This document shows, piece by piece, positions 1 to 8,097 of a DNA stretch of 64,000 bases (positions within the stretch are counted from its first letter, which is position 1; each line of letters opens with the position of its first letter). The position numbers and the translations under genes were made by a program. The notes beneath the pieces were generated by a model. It made no database searches. It had not been told where the DNA came from and saw only the letters and a program-made list of their open reading frames with translations. Source of the DNA: Catellatospora sp. TT07R-123 (lineage in GTDB: Bacteria > Actinomycetota > Actinomycetes > Mycobacteriales > Micromonosporaceae); NCBI RefSeq assembly GCF_018327705.1, contig NZ_BNEM01000001.1, positions 1,674,001 through 1,738,000 of the forward strand, given 5' to 3'.

Positions 1-2
1 CC

Positions 3-506
3 CCCGGCCTGGCCGAGCGCATCTGGTACGGCGGCGGCAGCCTGCGCTCGTGCCGGTGGGCGGGCGAGCACGGCATGAACCTGCTGACCAGCAGCGTGGT
101 CAAGGCCGAGGAGGTCGAGGACTTCGAGCAGGCGCAGCTGTCCCACATCCGGGCGTTCCGGCAGGCGCATCCGGCCGGGCAGGCCGCCCGGGTCTCCCAG
201 GGCCTCGTCGTCATCCCGACCGACTCGGCCACCCCCGACCAGCGCGCGAAGTACACCGAGTACGCGGCCAAGCGGCTGCCGCGTACGGCGTCGCCGCAGG
301 GCCCGGCCCGGCTGATGTTCGCGCCGGACCTGGTCGGCACCTCGGACGAGATCGCCGGGAAGCTGTACGCCCACGCCGCGTTCCGCGAGGTCGACGAGGT
401 CGCGTTCGCGCTGCCGTTCACCTTCGACCACGACGACTACGTCCAGATCCTCACCGACCTGGCCACCGGCCTGGGCCCGGCTCTCGGCTGGCGCAAGCGG
501 ACATAG
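3..506 (+). CDS. LLM class flavin-dependent oxidoreductase, C-terminal part
   Basis: The open frame runs in from the left edge of the window without a start, so only the last 167 codons are present. The visible part begins with IWYGGG, followed by a WAGEHGMNLLTSS stretch, which is typical of the late strands of the luciferase-like (F420/FMN) TIM barrel. A helical tail ending in GWRKRT follows. The family oxidises or reduces diverse substrates using FMN or F420, and substrate cannot be judged from this fragment. The ATG at 75 lies inside the barrel and is not a start. It is followed by a short spacer and the 3' end of an opposing gene. Confidence 0.8.
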   Translation, partial: PGLAERIWYGGGSLRSCRWAGEHGMNLLTSSVVKAEEVEDFEQAQLSHIRAFRQAHPAGQAARVSQGLVVIPTDSATPDQRAKYTEYAAKRLPRTASPQGPARLMFAPDLVGTSDEIAGKLYAHAAFREVDEVAFALPFTFDHDDYVQILTDLATGLGPALGWRKRT

Positions 507-601
507 CCAGCTTTCCTGCAGTTTAGGTTCGGCGTGAGGGCGGGTTATCGCATATCGGCGACAGCGTGAACCCGTCGCCGTTGTCTTCACCCCGCGTTAC
601 A

Positions 602-1630
602 TCAATCGCCGGTGCCCACCCTGACGTACTGGGCACCACCTACCCGTGTACAAAACCTCCTCGGCGGCGCTGTCGTTCCGTCGCCGAGCAGGAGCACAGA
701 CAGGGCTTCCTCTAAACCTTGCGGTGGAGCACCCGCAATATGGTCCTCGGTGTCCTGCGCGCCCACCGGCGATCTGTCCCGTTGATAGGTCAGTACGTCG
801 CCTGCGCGCATCACTGCAACCTCGAACGGCTCAGCCTCAGTGATCTCCGTCGCGACCTTACCAACTGGAACGCCACCAGCCAAGATCACAATACTGCCGA
901 CCGGAAAGTTCGAGCTGTCATGAACGCCGTTGATGCGGTCCAACACCACCTGCCCGCGCGGGGTGATGCCCCAGGACAGCCCTGTGGCGCCGCGCGATGC
1001 GAACACCAGCCCCTGTCTCCTGAGCATCGAGCCCAACCTACTTAGCTGCGCCTCGCCAATGCGCTTAACACCATGGCCGTCCCCCTCATCAGCCGTCGCT
1101 CGATCCTCTTCCAGCATCCTTGAGCGTATCCGGCGGCTGTTTAGCCCCGGACATTCGGCGACCGCCCGCAGAAACTGGCTCGAGCGCCGCCCGATGGAGG
1201 TCGCGAGCGCGGCTGGGGCAACCCTTTCAGCGCCAGAGCGGACGAACTCCAGAGCCAGACGTATCCAACTTTCCCAGATCTTCAACTCGGCCTGTCGTCC
1301 GGAAGCAACAGCCGGCTCGTGTTGTGCGAGCACAACCTCACGGTGAAGCGAGCGCAGCAAGGCATCCAATCGGTCAAGCGCGGTATGGTCCCGGGTCATG
1401 ACAGAGTCGACGAACGTTAACGAAGCCTGAGCAAACCATTCCAGGTCCAGGCGGACCTGCTTCGTGACCTGGCTCTCCGCCGATCCCAGGGCATATTCCG
1501 CGAGGGTATCGACCTCTTCTTCCAGTGGTGTCAGAGTCGGCGACGGGCCCGGAATGGGCTTGAGGGCGCTCAACGCCGCCGCAAGCGCTTCTTCATCCAC
1601 CTTAACACCAAATGTCGCATTCTCCATCAT
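602..1630 (-). CDS. Uncharacterised protein with winged-helix-like region
   Basis: A 342-residue soluble protein that I do not recognise. Residues 1-130 are helical and acidic. About 145-235 looks like a winged-helix DNA-binding fold: an RRSSQFLRAVAE helix, a GLNSRRIRSRM helix, and LSRLGSMLRRQGLV followed by a turn and GITPRGQVVLDRI, as in MarR/PadR-like proteins. The last 100 residues have small beta-rich segments. Start ATG 1630 follows an AAAGGAAG site. It is divergent from the nitrilase-like gene across a 171-bp palindrome-rich region, so it could regulate that gene or itself (inference). Base composition is lower in GC than the neighbours, suggesting the pair arrived together. Confidence 0.65.
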   Translation of the reverse strand: MMENATFGVKVDEEALAAALSALKPIPGPSPTLTPLEEEVDTLAEYALGSAESQVTKQVRLDLEWFAQASLTFVDSVMTRDHTALDRLDALLRSLHREVVLAQHEPAVASGRQAELKIWESWIRLALEFVRSGAERVAPAALATSIGRRSSQFLRAVAECPGLNSRRIRSRMLEEDRATADEGDGHGVKRIGEAQLSRLGSMLRRQGLVFASRGATGLSWGITPRGQVVLDRINGVHDSSNFPVGSIVILAGGVPVGKVATEITEAEPFEVAVMRAGDVLTYQRDRSPVGAQDTEDHIAGAPPQGLEEALSVLLLGDGTTAPPRRFCTRVGGAQYVRVGTGD

Positions 1631-1690
1631 TGACTTCCTTTGCCTCGAAGCATGTAGGCTAGACCTAGGTCAAGTTGTTGTCAACTTGCC
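1631..1690 (-). promoter_or_regulatory. Sigma-A-type promoter with overlapping palindromes
   Basis: Read on the minus strand, a TTGACA hexamer is followed by a 17-nt spacer and TAGCCT, a near-ideal vegetative promoter for the gene starting at 1630. The spacer and -35 are covered by two palindromes: GACCTAGGTC at 1662-1671 and a CAAGTTG/CAACTTG inverted repeat with 4-nt loop at 1671-1688. Their position predicts repression by a dimeric regulator. Which protein binds is not known. Confidence 0.6.
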
Positions 1691-1801
1691 CTGCGGCCAG
1701 GGCGACATGCCACGAATATCCGTGATATGTCGCCATCGCAGGCGTAAGATCCTTTTGACGCACTGGGTGTCAACCATGGACGCGCGCATCAAGGAGTGGC
1801 C

Positions 1802-3253
1802 ATGCATTACGACGCCGCAGATTGTTTTGCGTACCTCCTTGCCAGATTGGAAAGCCATAAACCGAGGCGTGTCGACCTGCAAAGATGGCGCGAAGGATCC
1901 GGCGTGGCAGTTTCGATCCTGGAGCACGAAATTATCAGCACGGGAACCGTATCTGAGGAAGTACTCGCAAAGGCGATTAGCGCCCCCCAGAATCAGTTCC
2001 TTCTCTTGATGGCCCTAGACCGGGCGTTCGCACGCCTGGCTCCTTATGCCGGAGTGTTGCACGTGCGCATGGGAAGATATCTATACAGATTCAATAGGGA
2101 GCATCGCTACAACAGCGACATACGGCTCGGTATAGTACTTCCTCGTCGCTGCAATCCGGCACGTCCACAAATCGTGCCAGATTCCCTATCCGAGAACTTC
2201 CAGCACCTCATGTTGGTGAATAAACTCCCTGATGGACTAAGTTTCAGGCGACCCGAGGCAGGTCTCGACGCACCCCACAAGAGCGCAACCGATGCTCATG
2301 AGATTGGCGATATTAAGGTCGCTTGCGTCCCATTCATCGACAAGATAGAAGAACTGGATATAGCACGCGTCGATACTTACGACCAAGTCGACCCAAACGG
2401 CGACTGGTACCGCATATCTGCGCGATCCCAAGTCGACATAGAGCCACTTCACTGGCAAAAACGAATCGCGGAATCACTTGCAAACATCGACGAGTCTGGC
2501 GCGCACATCGGTGTAGTGCCAGAGCTGGCCCTCACGCCCGAAATACTGGCGTGGTGGCAAACGGCATTACGGACTACTCCTAAACCCGAAAGCAGTCCGC
2601 TTGAGTGGGTTCTAGTCGGCACCGGTCCATTCTCATACGACGGAAGCGAACAACCGCTAAACCGTGCGATACTGCTCCACAGAAAGACTGGCCTCGAAGT
2701 AATGCATCAAGATAAGTGCGAGCCATTCACTTTGTCGGACCTGCAGATTACCAAATGGGGTCTAGACTCTCAGCTCGGCACGGGACCACTGGCCGAGTGG
2801 ATGCTCGAAACGACGGAACGGCACGTGCTCGACACACGTCTCGCACGCATTGCCATCCTGGTTTGCGAGGACCACGCGCGTCTCTTGACTACGGGCAAGG
2901 ATCTGGTTCCTATCGAACCGGATCTCATAATTGTTCCGATTTTCGCACCACCGATAATTCGTCACCGATGGCAAGAGTCGTGCGCAGAGCACTTCGCGAA
3001 CACGATGGGCAGTTCGACCGTTGTCGTAACCAGCCGCGCGGTCAAACTTATGCCCAAGCGGCGCGTTGCTGACGATCCTCGACATCGAGTCTGGGCATCC
3101 AAGGCGGCAATGTACGCCAGAAACGTTGATTCCGGCGAGGCACTCGTAGTGACCCCGTCACTTTCGGCAGGCGGCTCCTTCTCACCTATCGGCAAAGTGA
3201 AACGCGTACACCGGGATCCTGCCGAGGCACTCACGTTCTCCATCCCACGCTAA
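1802..3253 (+). CDS. Nitrilase-superfamily (carbon-nitrogen hydrolase) protein with novel N-terminal domain
   Basis: A 483-residue protein. Residues about 170-480 show the Glu-Lys-Cys signature of the nitrilase superfamily: E241 in VVPELALTP, K305 in DKCEPF and C355 in ILVCEDH. It should therefore hydrolyse an amide or nitrile, or be an amide transferase; the substrate is unknown. The N-terminal 170 residues (helical, then RMGRYLYRFN and RLGIVLPRR) match no family I know. ATG 1802 sits 5 nt after AAGGAG; a GTG at 1796 overlaps that site and is less likely. Codons such as ATA, AGA and AAA are frequent, unlike neighbouring genes, which suggests recent transfer. Divergent from the winged-helix-like gene. 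Nitrilase domains also occur fused to defence reverse transcriptases, but no RT is present here. Confidence 0.75.
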   Translation: MHYDAADCFAYLLARLESHKPRRVDLQRWREGSGVAVSILEHEIISTGTVSEEVLAKAISAPQNQFLLLMALDRAFARLAPYAGVLHVRMGRYLYRFNREHRYNSDIRLGIVLPRRCNPARPQIVPDSLSENFQHLMLVNKLPDGLSFRRPEAGLDAPHKSATDAHEIGDIKVACVPFIDKIEELDIARVDTYDQVDPNGDWYRISARSQVDIEPLHWQKRIAESLANIDESGAHIGVVPELALTPEILAWWQTALRTTPKPESSPLEWVLVGTGPFSYDGSEQPLNRAILLHRKTGLEVMHQDKCEPFTLSDLQITKWGLDSQLGTGPLAEWMLETTERHVLDTRLARIAILVCEDHARLLTTGKDLVPIEPDLIIVPIFAPPIIRHRWQESCAEHFANTMGSSTVVVTSRAVKLMPKRRVADDPRHRVWASKAAMYARNVDSGEALVVTPSLSAGGSFSPIGKVKRVHRDPAEALTFSIPR

Positions 3254-3464
3254 ACCTCAGGGAGCTGTTCACTCGACAATTGCCAATGAACCCATGCGGA
3301 CCGACTTGATCAATCTGTGACGTATCGCAAATGGACGCAGCGGCCGCGTGCGGTAAATTACTTGGCTTGTATGTCCGGGTCCTCGCCACACCGCCTCGGC
3401 CCGGCCCTCGGCTGGGCGTCGGCCGGGTCAGGTCAGCGCGTTCACCCGTGAAAGAGTTGCCGTC

Positions 3465-3995
3465 ATGACGGCGGCAGCGAATCCGGAACGCGAGGTGGCC
3501 CTCGAGACGGATCGCCTGCTGCTCAGACCCTGCCGGGTGACCGAGGCCGCCGTCCACCGGGAACTGTGGGCCGAGCGCGATCCGCGGGTGCCGCCGCACC
3601 GCCGCATCGACGCGGACGGGCACCCCACGATCGCGGAGCTCGAAGACTGGATCCGCACCAGCCGGCCGACGACGACCGGGTTGCTGGCGGTCGAGCGGAA
3701 GGCCGAAGGCGATGTCATCGGCTACTGCGGGCTGATCGACGGCGACGCGGAGGGGGAGCCGGAACTGGCGTTCGAGCTGCTCCGCCGGGTCTGGGGTCAG
3801 GGGTACGCGACCGAGGCCGCGGCGGCGGTGCTGGACTGGGCGAGGTCGTCGGGCTACGAACGGCTTTGGGCCACGGTCTGGGACTGGAACACCGCCTCCC
3901 GCCGGGTGCTGGCCAAGGTCGGGTTCACCGAGACCGGGCGCGAGCGGGTCGACCCGCTCCACGGGACCACCCTGTTCACCACGAGACGGCTCTGA
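3465..3995 (+). CDS. GNAT family N-acetyltransferase (RimJ/RimL-like)
   Basis: A 176-residue protein with the RimJ/RimL layout: ETDRLLLRP near the N terminus, an ELAFELLRRVWGQGYATEAAAAVL acetyl-CoA loop region and a final NTASRRVLAKVGF helix. The family transfers acetyl from acetyl-CoA to an amine of a protein or small molecule; the substrate here is not predictable. ATG 3465 has a GAAAGAG site upstream. It stands alone, convergent with the phosphatase gene 29 bp away. Confidence 0.85.
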   Translation: MTAAANPEREVALETDRLLLRPCRVTEAAVHRELWAERDPRVPPHRRIDADGHPTIAELEDWIRTSRPTTTGLLAVERKAEGDVIGYCGLIDGDAEGEPELAFELLRRVWGQGYATEAAAAVLDWARSSGYERLWATVWDWNTASRRVLAKVGFTETGRERVDPLHGTTLFTTRRL

Positions 3996-4024
3996 CCCGC
4001 CGCCGCTGCTGGCAGCGCGGCTGG

Positions 4025-4858
4025 TCAGGCGCCGAAGCGGCACAGGGCCACGGTGGCGTCGTCGTGCCGCTTGTGGCGCGGCCGGTCGTAGCCGTCGCGG
4101 TCGGCGGTCTCGGCCGCCCGCACCCGCCGGATCAGCTCGCCCGGCCCCTGCTCGGTGACCAGGTCGAGCAGCCCGGCCCAGTCGAACAGCCCGAACGTGT
4201 CCACCGCGCACGACGCGCCGTCGGTGAGCAGCGCCGCGCGGCGTACCGCGTCCGGCCCGGACAGCGGCAGGCGCCCGGTGACCGCGTTCGCGGCGGCGCG
4301 CGGGTCGGCGGCGGCGATCCAGTAACCGCCCGGGGTGTTGGTCAGCTCCCGTTTGCGCAGCGCGGCGGTGCGCTGCCGGGCGACGTGCTCGGCCGAGCCG
4401 AGCGGCACGTCCCCGCGCAGGGCCTCGGCCCGGATGGGCGCGTACGCCGTGTCGAACCGGTCGTCGGTCAGCGCCTCGGCCCGGCCGCCCCGGTCGACGA
4501 CGAGGGGGCTGTCGCCGAGCAGCAGGTAGTCCAGGTGCTCGGCGTCGGCGCGGACCAGGCACACCGTCGCGGCGGGCGTGCTCGGGTTGTCCAGTTCGCA
4601 GCCGGGGTGGTCGCCGCGTACCCGGATGACGGCCTGCTCCAGCAACAGGGCGAGCGGGGCGTCGGAAGCGTCGTCGATGGACTCGCGCAGGCGGGTGACC
4701 AGGCGCCGGACGTACCAGGCGGGTCCGTGTACGCAGCCGGTCGGCAGGTCGGGTGCGGTGACGCCGTCGAGCACGCCGACCACCGGCCCGTGCTGGAAGA
4801 CCTGGTCCTCGTTGTCGGGCCGCCCGGGGGCGGCCTCGGTCGCGGTGGTCACGATCAC
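4025..4858 (-). CDS. PP2C-like protein phosphatase
   Basis: A 277-residue protein that keeps the metal-binding motifs of PPM/PP2C phosphatases: RPDNEDQV near residue 13, VLDGV around residue 30, LLLGDSPLVV mid-protein, LLTDGA and the C-terminal HDDATVAL aspartate. The fold uses two Mn/Mg ions to remove phosphate from Ser/Thr. No extra domain or membrane segment is present. The start is GTG 4858 with no strong ribosome site; GTG 4852 is an alternative. It is not next to a kinase here, and the nearest kinase in the window is at 23362. Confidence 0.8.
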   Translation of the reverse strand: MIVTTATEAAPGRPDNEDQVFQHGPVVGVLDGVTAPDLPTGCVHGPAWYVRRLVTRLRESIDDASDAPLALLLEQAVIRVRGDHPGCELDNPSTPAATVCLVRADAEHLDYLLLGDSPLVVDRGGRAEALTDDRFDTAYAPIRAEALRGDVPLGSAEHVARQRTAALRKRELTNTPGGYWIAAADPRAAANAVTGRLPLSGPDAVRRAALLTDGASCAVDTFGLFDWAGLLDLVTEQGPGELIRRVRAAETADRDGYDRPRHKRHDDATVALCRFGA

Positions 4859-4880
4859 CGGTCGAGGCTATCGGAGCTGT

Positions 4881-5948
4881 TCAAGCGGGGTAGGTGCGGG
4901 TTTCGGTGGCCTTGACCGCGGCCCAGACGGTGCGGCCGGGGGCGAGGTCGAGCTGCGTGGCGGCGCCGGGGGTGATGTCGGCGGCGGCGGCGATCGGACC
5001 CGCGAGCTGGATGCGCAGGTTGTCGCCGTGGCGCTGGATGCCGGTGATGGTGGCGGCCCAGGTGTTGCGGGCGCTGCCGTCGGGCCGGTGCGGGTGCAGC
5101 GCGACGGCGGTCGGCGCGAACGCGATGAACGTGTCGCCGGACGCGGCGTCGCCGCTGGTCAGGGCGAATCCGCCGGGCAGGGTGACGGTGTGGCCGTCGC
5201 CGGTGCCCCGGTAGAGGTTGAGCCCGACGAGGCGGGCGACGTAGTCGGTGCGCGGCTGCGCGGTGATCTCGTCGGCGTGGCCCTGCTGCACGATGCGGCC
5301 GTGCTCGACGATGACGAGCCGGTCGGCGAGCACGAGGGCGTCGAGCGGGTCGTGGGTGACCAGCAGGGTCGCGCCGGGATGGGCGGCGAGGTGGTGGTGC
5401 AGCTGGGCGCGGGTGTCCAGGCGGGTGCGGGCGTCCAGCGCCGCCAGCGGTTCGTCGAGCAGCAGCAGCACCGGGTCCACGGCCAGCGCGCGGGCCAGCG
5501 CGACGCGCTGGGCCTGCCCGCCGGACAGGCGCCGGGGCTTGCGGTGGGCGTGTTCGGCCAGGCCGACCCGGGTCAGCCAGTCCATCGCGCGGGTACGGGC
5601 GGCAGCCGGCTTCATCCCCCGGTGGCGCGGCCCGAACGCGACGTTGTCCAGGGCGCTCAGGTGCGGGAACAGCAGGTAGTCCTGGAACACCACGCCGATG
5701 GGCCGCTTGTCCGGCGGGGTGAACCGGTCGGTGCCCGGGTCGTCGAGCAGGTCGCCGCGCAGGGTGATCCGCCCGCCGGTCAGCGGCAGCAGCCCGGCCA
5801 GGGCGCGCAGCGCGGTGGTCTTGCCCGCGCCGTTGGGGCCGAGCAGCGCCACGACCTCCCCCGCGGCGACCGACAGCCGGATGTCGAGGTCGAACCCGCT
5901 GTCGCGGTGGACGGCGAGGTGGGCGTCGAGCAGGGGTGTGCCGGTCAT
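4881..5948 (-). CDS. modC: Molybdate ABC transporter ATP-binding protein
   Basis: A 355-residue ATPase that powers molybdate uptake. It shows a Walker A GPNGAGKTT, a Q-loop VVFQDYLLFPHL, an LSGGQAQRVALARAL signature and a Walker B LLLLDEP followed by TLLVTHD. The C-terminal 100 residues form a TOBE/Mop-like molybdate-binding module. The start ATG overlaps the modB stop as ATGA, indicating translational coupling. The frame stays open far upstream, but the segment before this ATG is the shadow of modB. Last gene of the regulator-modA-modB-modC unit. Confidence 0.93.
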   Translation of the reverse strand: MTGTPLLDAHLAVHRDSGFDLDIRLSVAAGEVVALLGPNGAGKTTALRALAGLLPLTGGRITLRGDLLDDPGTDRFTPPDKRPIGVVFQDYLLFPHLSALDNVAFGPRHRGMKPAAARTRAMDWLTRVGLAEHAHRKPRRLSGGQAQRVALARALAVDPVLLLLDEPLAALDARTRLDTRAQLHHHLAAHPGATLLVTHDPLDALVLADRLVIVEHGRIVQQGHADEITAQPRTDYVARLVGLNLYRGTGDGHTVTLPGGFALTSGDAASGDTFIAFAPTAVALHPHRPDGSARNTWAATITGIQRHGDNLRIQLAGPIAAAADITPGAATQLDLAPGRTVWAAVKATETRTYPA

Positions 5949-6778
5949 GAGGTGGCGATCCACTTGTCGCGCAGCGCCGCGAGGATGGCGACGGAGACGG
6001 TGAGCAGGATGAGGCTGAGCACGATCGCGCCGTCCAGGTCGGTCTCCAGGGCGAGGTAGACGGCCAGCGGCATGGTCTGGGTGCGGCCGGGGAAGTTCCC
6101 GGCGAAGGTGATGGTGGCCCCGAACTCGCCGAGCGCCCGCGCCCAGCACAGCACCGCCCCGGCGGCGATGCCGGGCGCCGCCATCGGCAGGGTGACCCGC
6201 CGGAACACGGCCCACCGCCCGGCCCCGAGGGTCGCGGCGGCCTCCTCGTACCGGTTGTCGGCGCCGCGCAGTGCCCCCTCGACGGCGATGACCAGGAACG
6301 GCATCGCGACGAACGCCTCGGCGACGACGACCCCGGCGGTGGTGAACGGCAGCGTGATGCCGAACGTGCTGTCCAGCCACGATCCGATCAGGCCGCGGCG
6401 GCCGAAGACGAGCAGCAGCGCGACGCCGCCGACCACCGGCGGCAGCACCAGCGGCACGGTGACCAGGGCACGGACGATCCGGCGGCCCGGGAACGGCACC
6501 CGGGCCAGCAGCCACGCCAGCGGCACCCCGAGCAGCACGCACCCGGCCGTGGCCAGGGTGGCGGTGAGCAGGGACAGCCGCAGCGCGGCGAGCACGCCGG
6601 GGGCGGCCAGGTGCTGGGGCAGGGTGGACCAGGGGGCGCGCAGCAGCAGCCCGGCCAGCGGCACGACCAGGAACGCCAGGCCGAGCAGCGCGGGGATCAG
6701 CAGCACGACCGGGATCTGCCGGCGTGCGCGCCGCCGCGGGGGCCGGTCGGGCCCCGCGGCGGCGGACGCTTCACTCAT
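5945..6778 (-). CDS. modB: Molybdate ABC transporter permease
   Basis: A 277-residue integral membrane protein with about five or six hydrophobic helices, beginning after a basic N terminus (RRRARRQIPVVLLIPALL). It carries the EAA-type cytoplasmic loop near EEAAATLGAGRWAVFRRVTLP, the contact point for ModC. It follows modA by about 10 bp and overlaps modC by 4 bp. The PLVLPPVVGGVAL and ALGEFGATITFAGN segments are typical of ModB/CysT permeases. The genomic context with ModA favours molybdate over sulfate. Confidence 0.93.
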   Translation of the reverse strand: MSEASAAAGPDRPPRRRARRQIPVVLLIPALLGLAFLVVPLAGLLLRAPWSTLPQHLAAPGVLAALRLSLLTATLATAGCVLLGVPLAWLLARVPFPGRRIVRALVTVPLVLPPVVGGVALLLVFGRRGLIGSWLDSTFGITLPFTTAGVVVAEAFVAMPFLVIAVEGALRGADNRYEEAAATLGAGRWAVFRRVTLPMAAPGIAAGAVLCWARALGEFGATITFAGNFPGRTQTMPLAVYLALETDLDGAIVLSLILLTVSVAILAALRDKWIATS

Positions 6779-6788
6779 GCCGTACGCC

Positions 6789-7583
6789 TCAGGGGGCCTG
6801 GAATCCGGCCGCGTTCAGCACGGCCTTGGCCGGACCGGTCTGGAGGTAGGCCAGGAAGGCCTGCGCGGCGGCCTTGTTGGGGGCGTCCTTGAGCAGCACC
6901 ACCGGGTAGTCGTTGATGGCCTTGGCCGACTCGGGGAACTCGATGCCGTCCACGTCGTTGGCGGCGGCCATGGTGTCGGTGCGGTAGACCAGCGCCGCGT
7001 CGACCTCGCCGAGCCTGACCTTCTGCAGCGCTGCCTTGACGTCCTGCTCCAGGGTCACCGGGGTGAGTTTGAGCCCGGCCGCGTCGACGGCCTTCTTCGC
7101 GGCGGCGCCGCAGGGCACCTGCTCGGCGCACAGCGCCACCTTCAGGCCCGGCTTGGTCAGGTTCTTCAGGGTGTTGACGCCCTTGGGGTTGCCCTTCGGC
7201 ACCGCGATGACGAGCTGGTTGCGGACGAACACGACCGGGGTGCCGTCGGCGTCGCCCGCGTCGGTGACCGTCTTCATGGTGGCGGGGCTGGCGGAGGCGA
7301 ACACGTCGGCGGGTGCGCCCTGCGTGATCTGGGTGGCCAGGGCGGAGCTGCCGCCGAAGTTGAAGGTGACCTTGGTGCCCGGGTGGGCGGCCTCGAAGTC
7401 CTTGCCGATCTTGGTGAACGACTCGGTCAGCGACGCGGCCGCGAACACGGTCACCTCGCCGCTGATCCCGGGCGCGGCGCTGCTCGCGGCGGGATCGGGC
7501 GTGCCCGACCCGCAGGCTGCCAGCGCGGTCGCCGCGACCAGGGTCACCGCGGCCAGCGCCGTACGGATCCATCTGCTGCTCAT
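6789..7583 (-). CDS. modA: Molybdate-binding lipoprotein
   Basis: A 264-residue periplasmic-type binding protein anchored as a lipoprotein, with a signal peptide ending in the lipobox LAAC. The mature part opens with ISGEVTVFAAASLTESF, the standard ModA start where the serine ligands sit, and contains NFGGSSALATQI and GAPADVFASA, further oxyanion-contact segments. The ATG at 7583 overlaps the stop of the upstream regulator by 4 bp. It captures molybdate for ModB/ModC, supplying molybdenum to enzymes such as the nitrate reductase encoded 2 kb away. Confidence 0.94.
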   Translation of the reverse strand: MSSRWIRTALAAVTLVAATALAACGSGTPDPAASSAAPGISGEVTVFAAASLTESFTKIGKDFEAAHPGTKVTFNFGGSSALATQITQGAPADVFASASPATMKTVTDAGDADGTPVVFVRNQLVIAVPKGNPKGVNTLKNLTKPGLKVALCAEQVPCGAAAKKAVDAAGLKLTPVTLEQDVKAALQKVRLGEVDAALVYRTDTMAAANDVDGIEFPESAKAINDYPVVLLKDAPNKAAAQAFLAYLQTGPAKAVLNAAGFQAP

Positions 7584-7996
7584 GTGTTCCTCCCCTTGCC
7601 CGTGGGCGTGGCGGCGCGCTCGACGACCACCGTGGTCGACTTGATCACCGCGACTGCCAGCGAGCCGACCTGCAGGTCGAGCTCGTCGGCGGCTTCCCTG
7701 CTCATCAGCGACACGATCCGGAACGGTCCGGCCTGGATGTCGACCTGCGCCATCACCGTGTCGCGGATGATGGCGGTGACGATGCCCCGCAGCCGGTTGC
7801 GCGCCGACGAGTGGCCGGAGCCGTCGTCGTCGGCGTTGAACGATCTGGCCAGCTCCGCCAGGTCGGCCCCGGAGATGACCCGGTGGCCGTGCTCGTCGCG
7901 GTGGGCGGGCACCCGCCCCGCGTCGACCCAGCGGCGCATGGTGTCGGCACTGACCGCGAACAGCTCCGCGGCCTCCCCGATGCGGTACGACGTCAC
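7580..7996 (-). CDS. HTH-TOBE molybdate-responsive regulator
   Basis: A 138-residue protein. Residues 1-60 form a MerR/excisionase-like helix-turn-helix (YRIGEAAELFAVSADTMRRWVDAGRVPA). Residues 70-130 form a single TOBE/Mop molbindin domain (RNRLRGIVTAI, VSLMSREAADEL, LAVAVIKST). This pairing is the usual actinobacterial molybdate sensor, an alternative to ModE, and should regulate the downstream modABC genes. GTG 7996 follows a GGCGGA site. Its stop overlaps the modA start. It is divergent from the methyltransferase fusion gene, across about 100 bp. Confidence 0.87.
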   Translation of the reverse strand: MTSYRIGEAAELFAVSADTMRRWVDAGRVPAHRDEHGHRVISGADLAELARSFNADDDGSGHSSARNRLRGIVTAIIRDTVMAQVDIQAGPFRIVSLMSREAADELDLQVGSLAVAVIKSTTVVVERAATPTGKGRNT

Positions 7997-8097
7997 TCCG
8001 CCACCCTATCCATCGCAGATGCAAGGTCATAACCACTGTCAGGCTATGAGTTACCGAATCGATGGCATCCTCACGGCCGCATCTGCATGATGGAGAG

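Noticed and set aside
602-3253. Defence reverse-transcriptase system with nitrilase domain
   Set aside because: No reverse transcriptase motif (YxDD) occurs in either protein or in nearby genes.
8062-8097. Upstream ATG for the methyltransferase fusion
   Set aside because: The extra 12 codons add no domain and have no ribosome site; not excluded but less likely.
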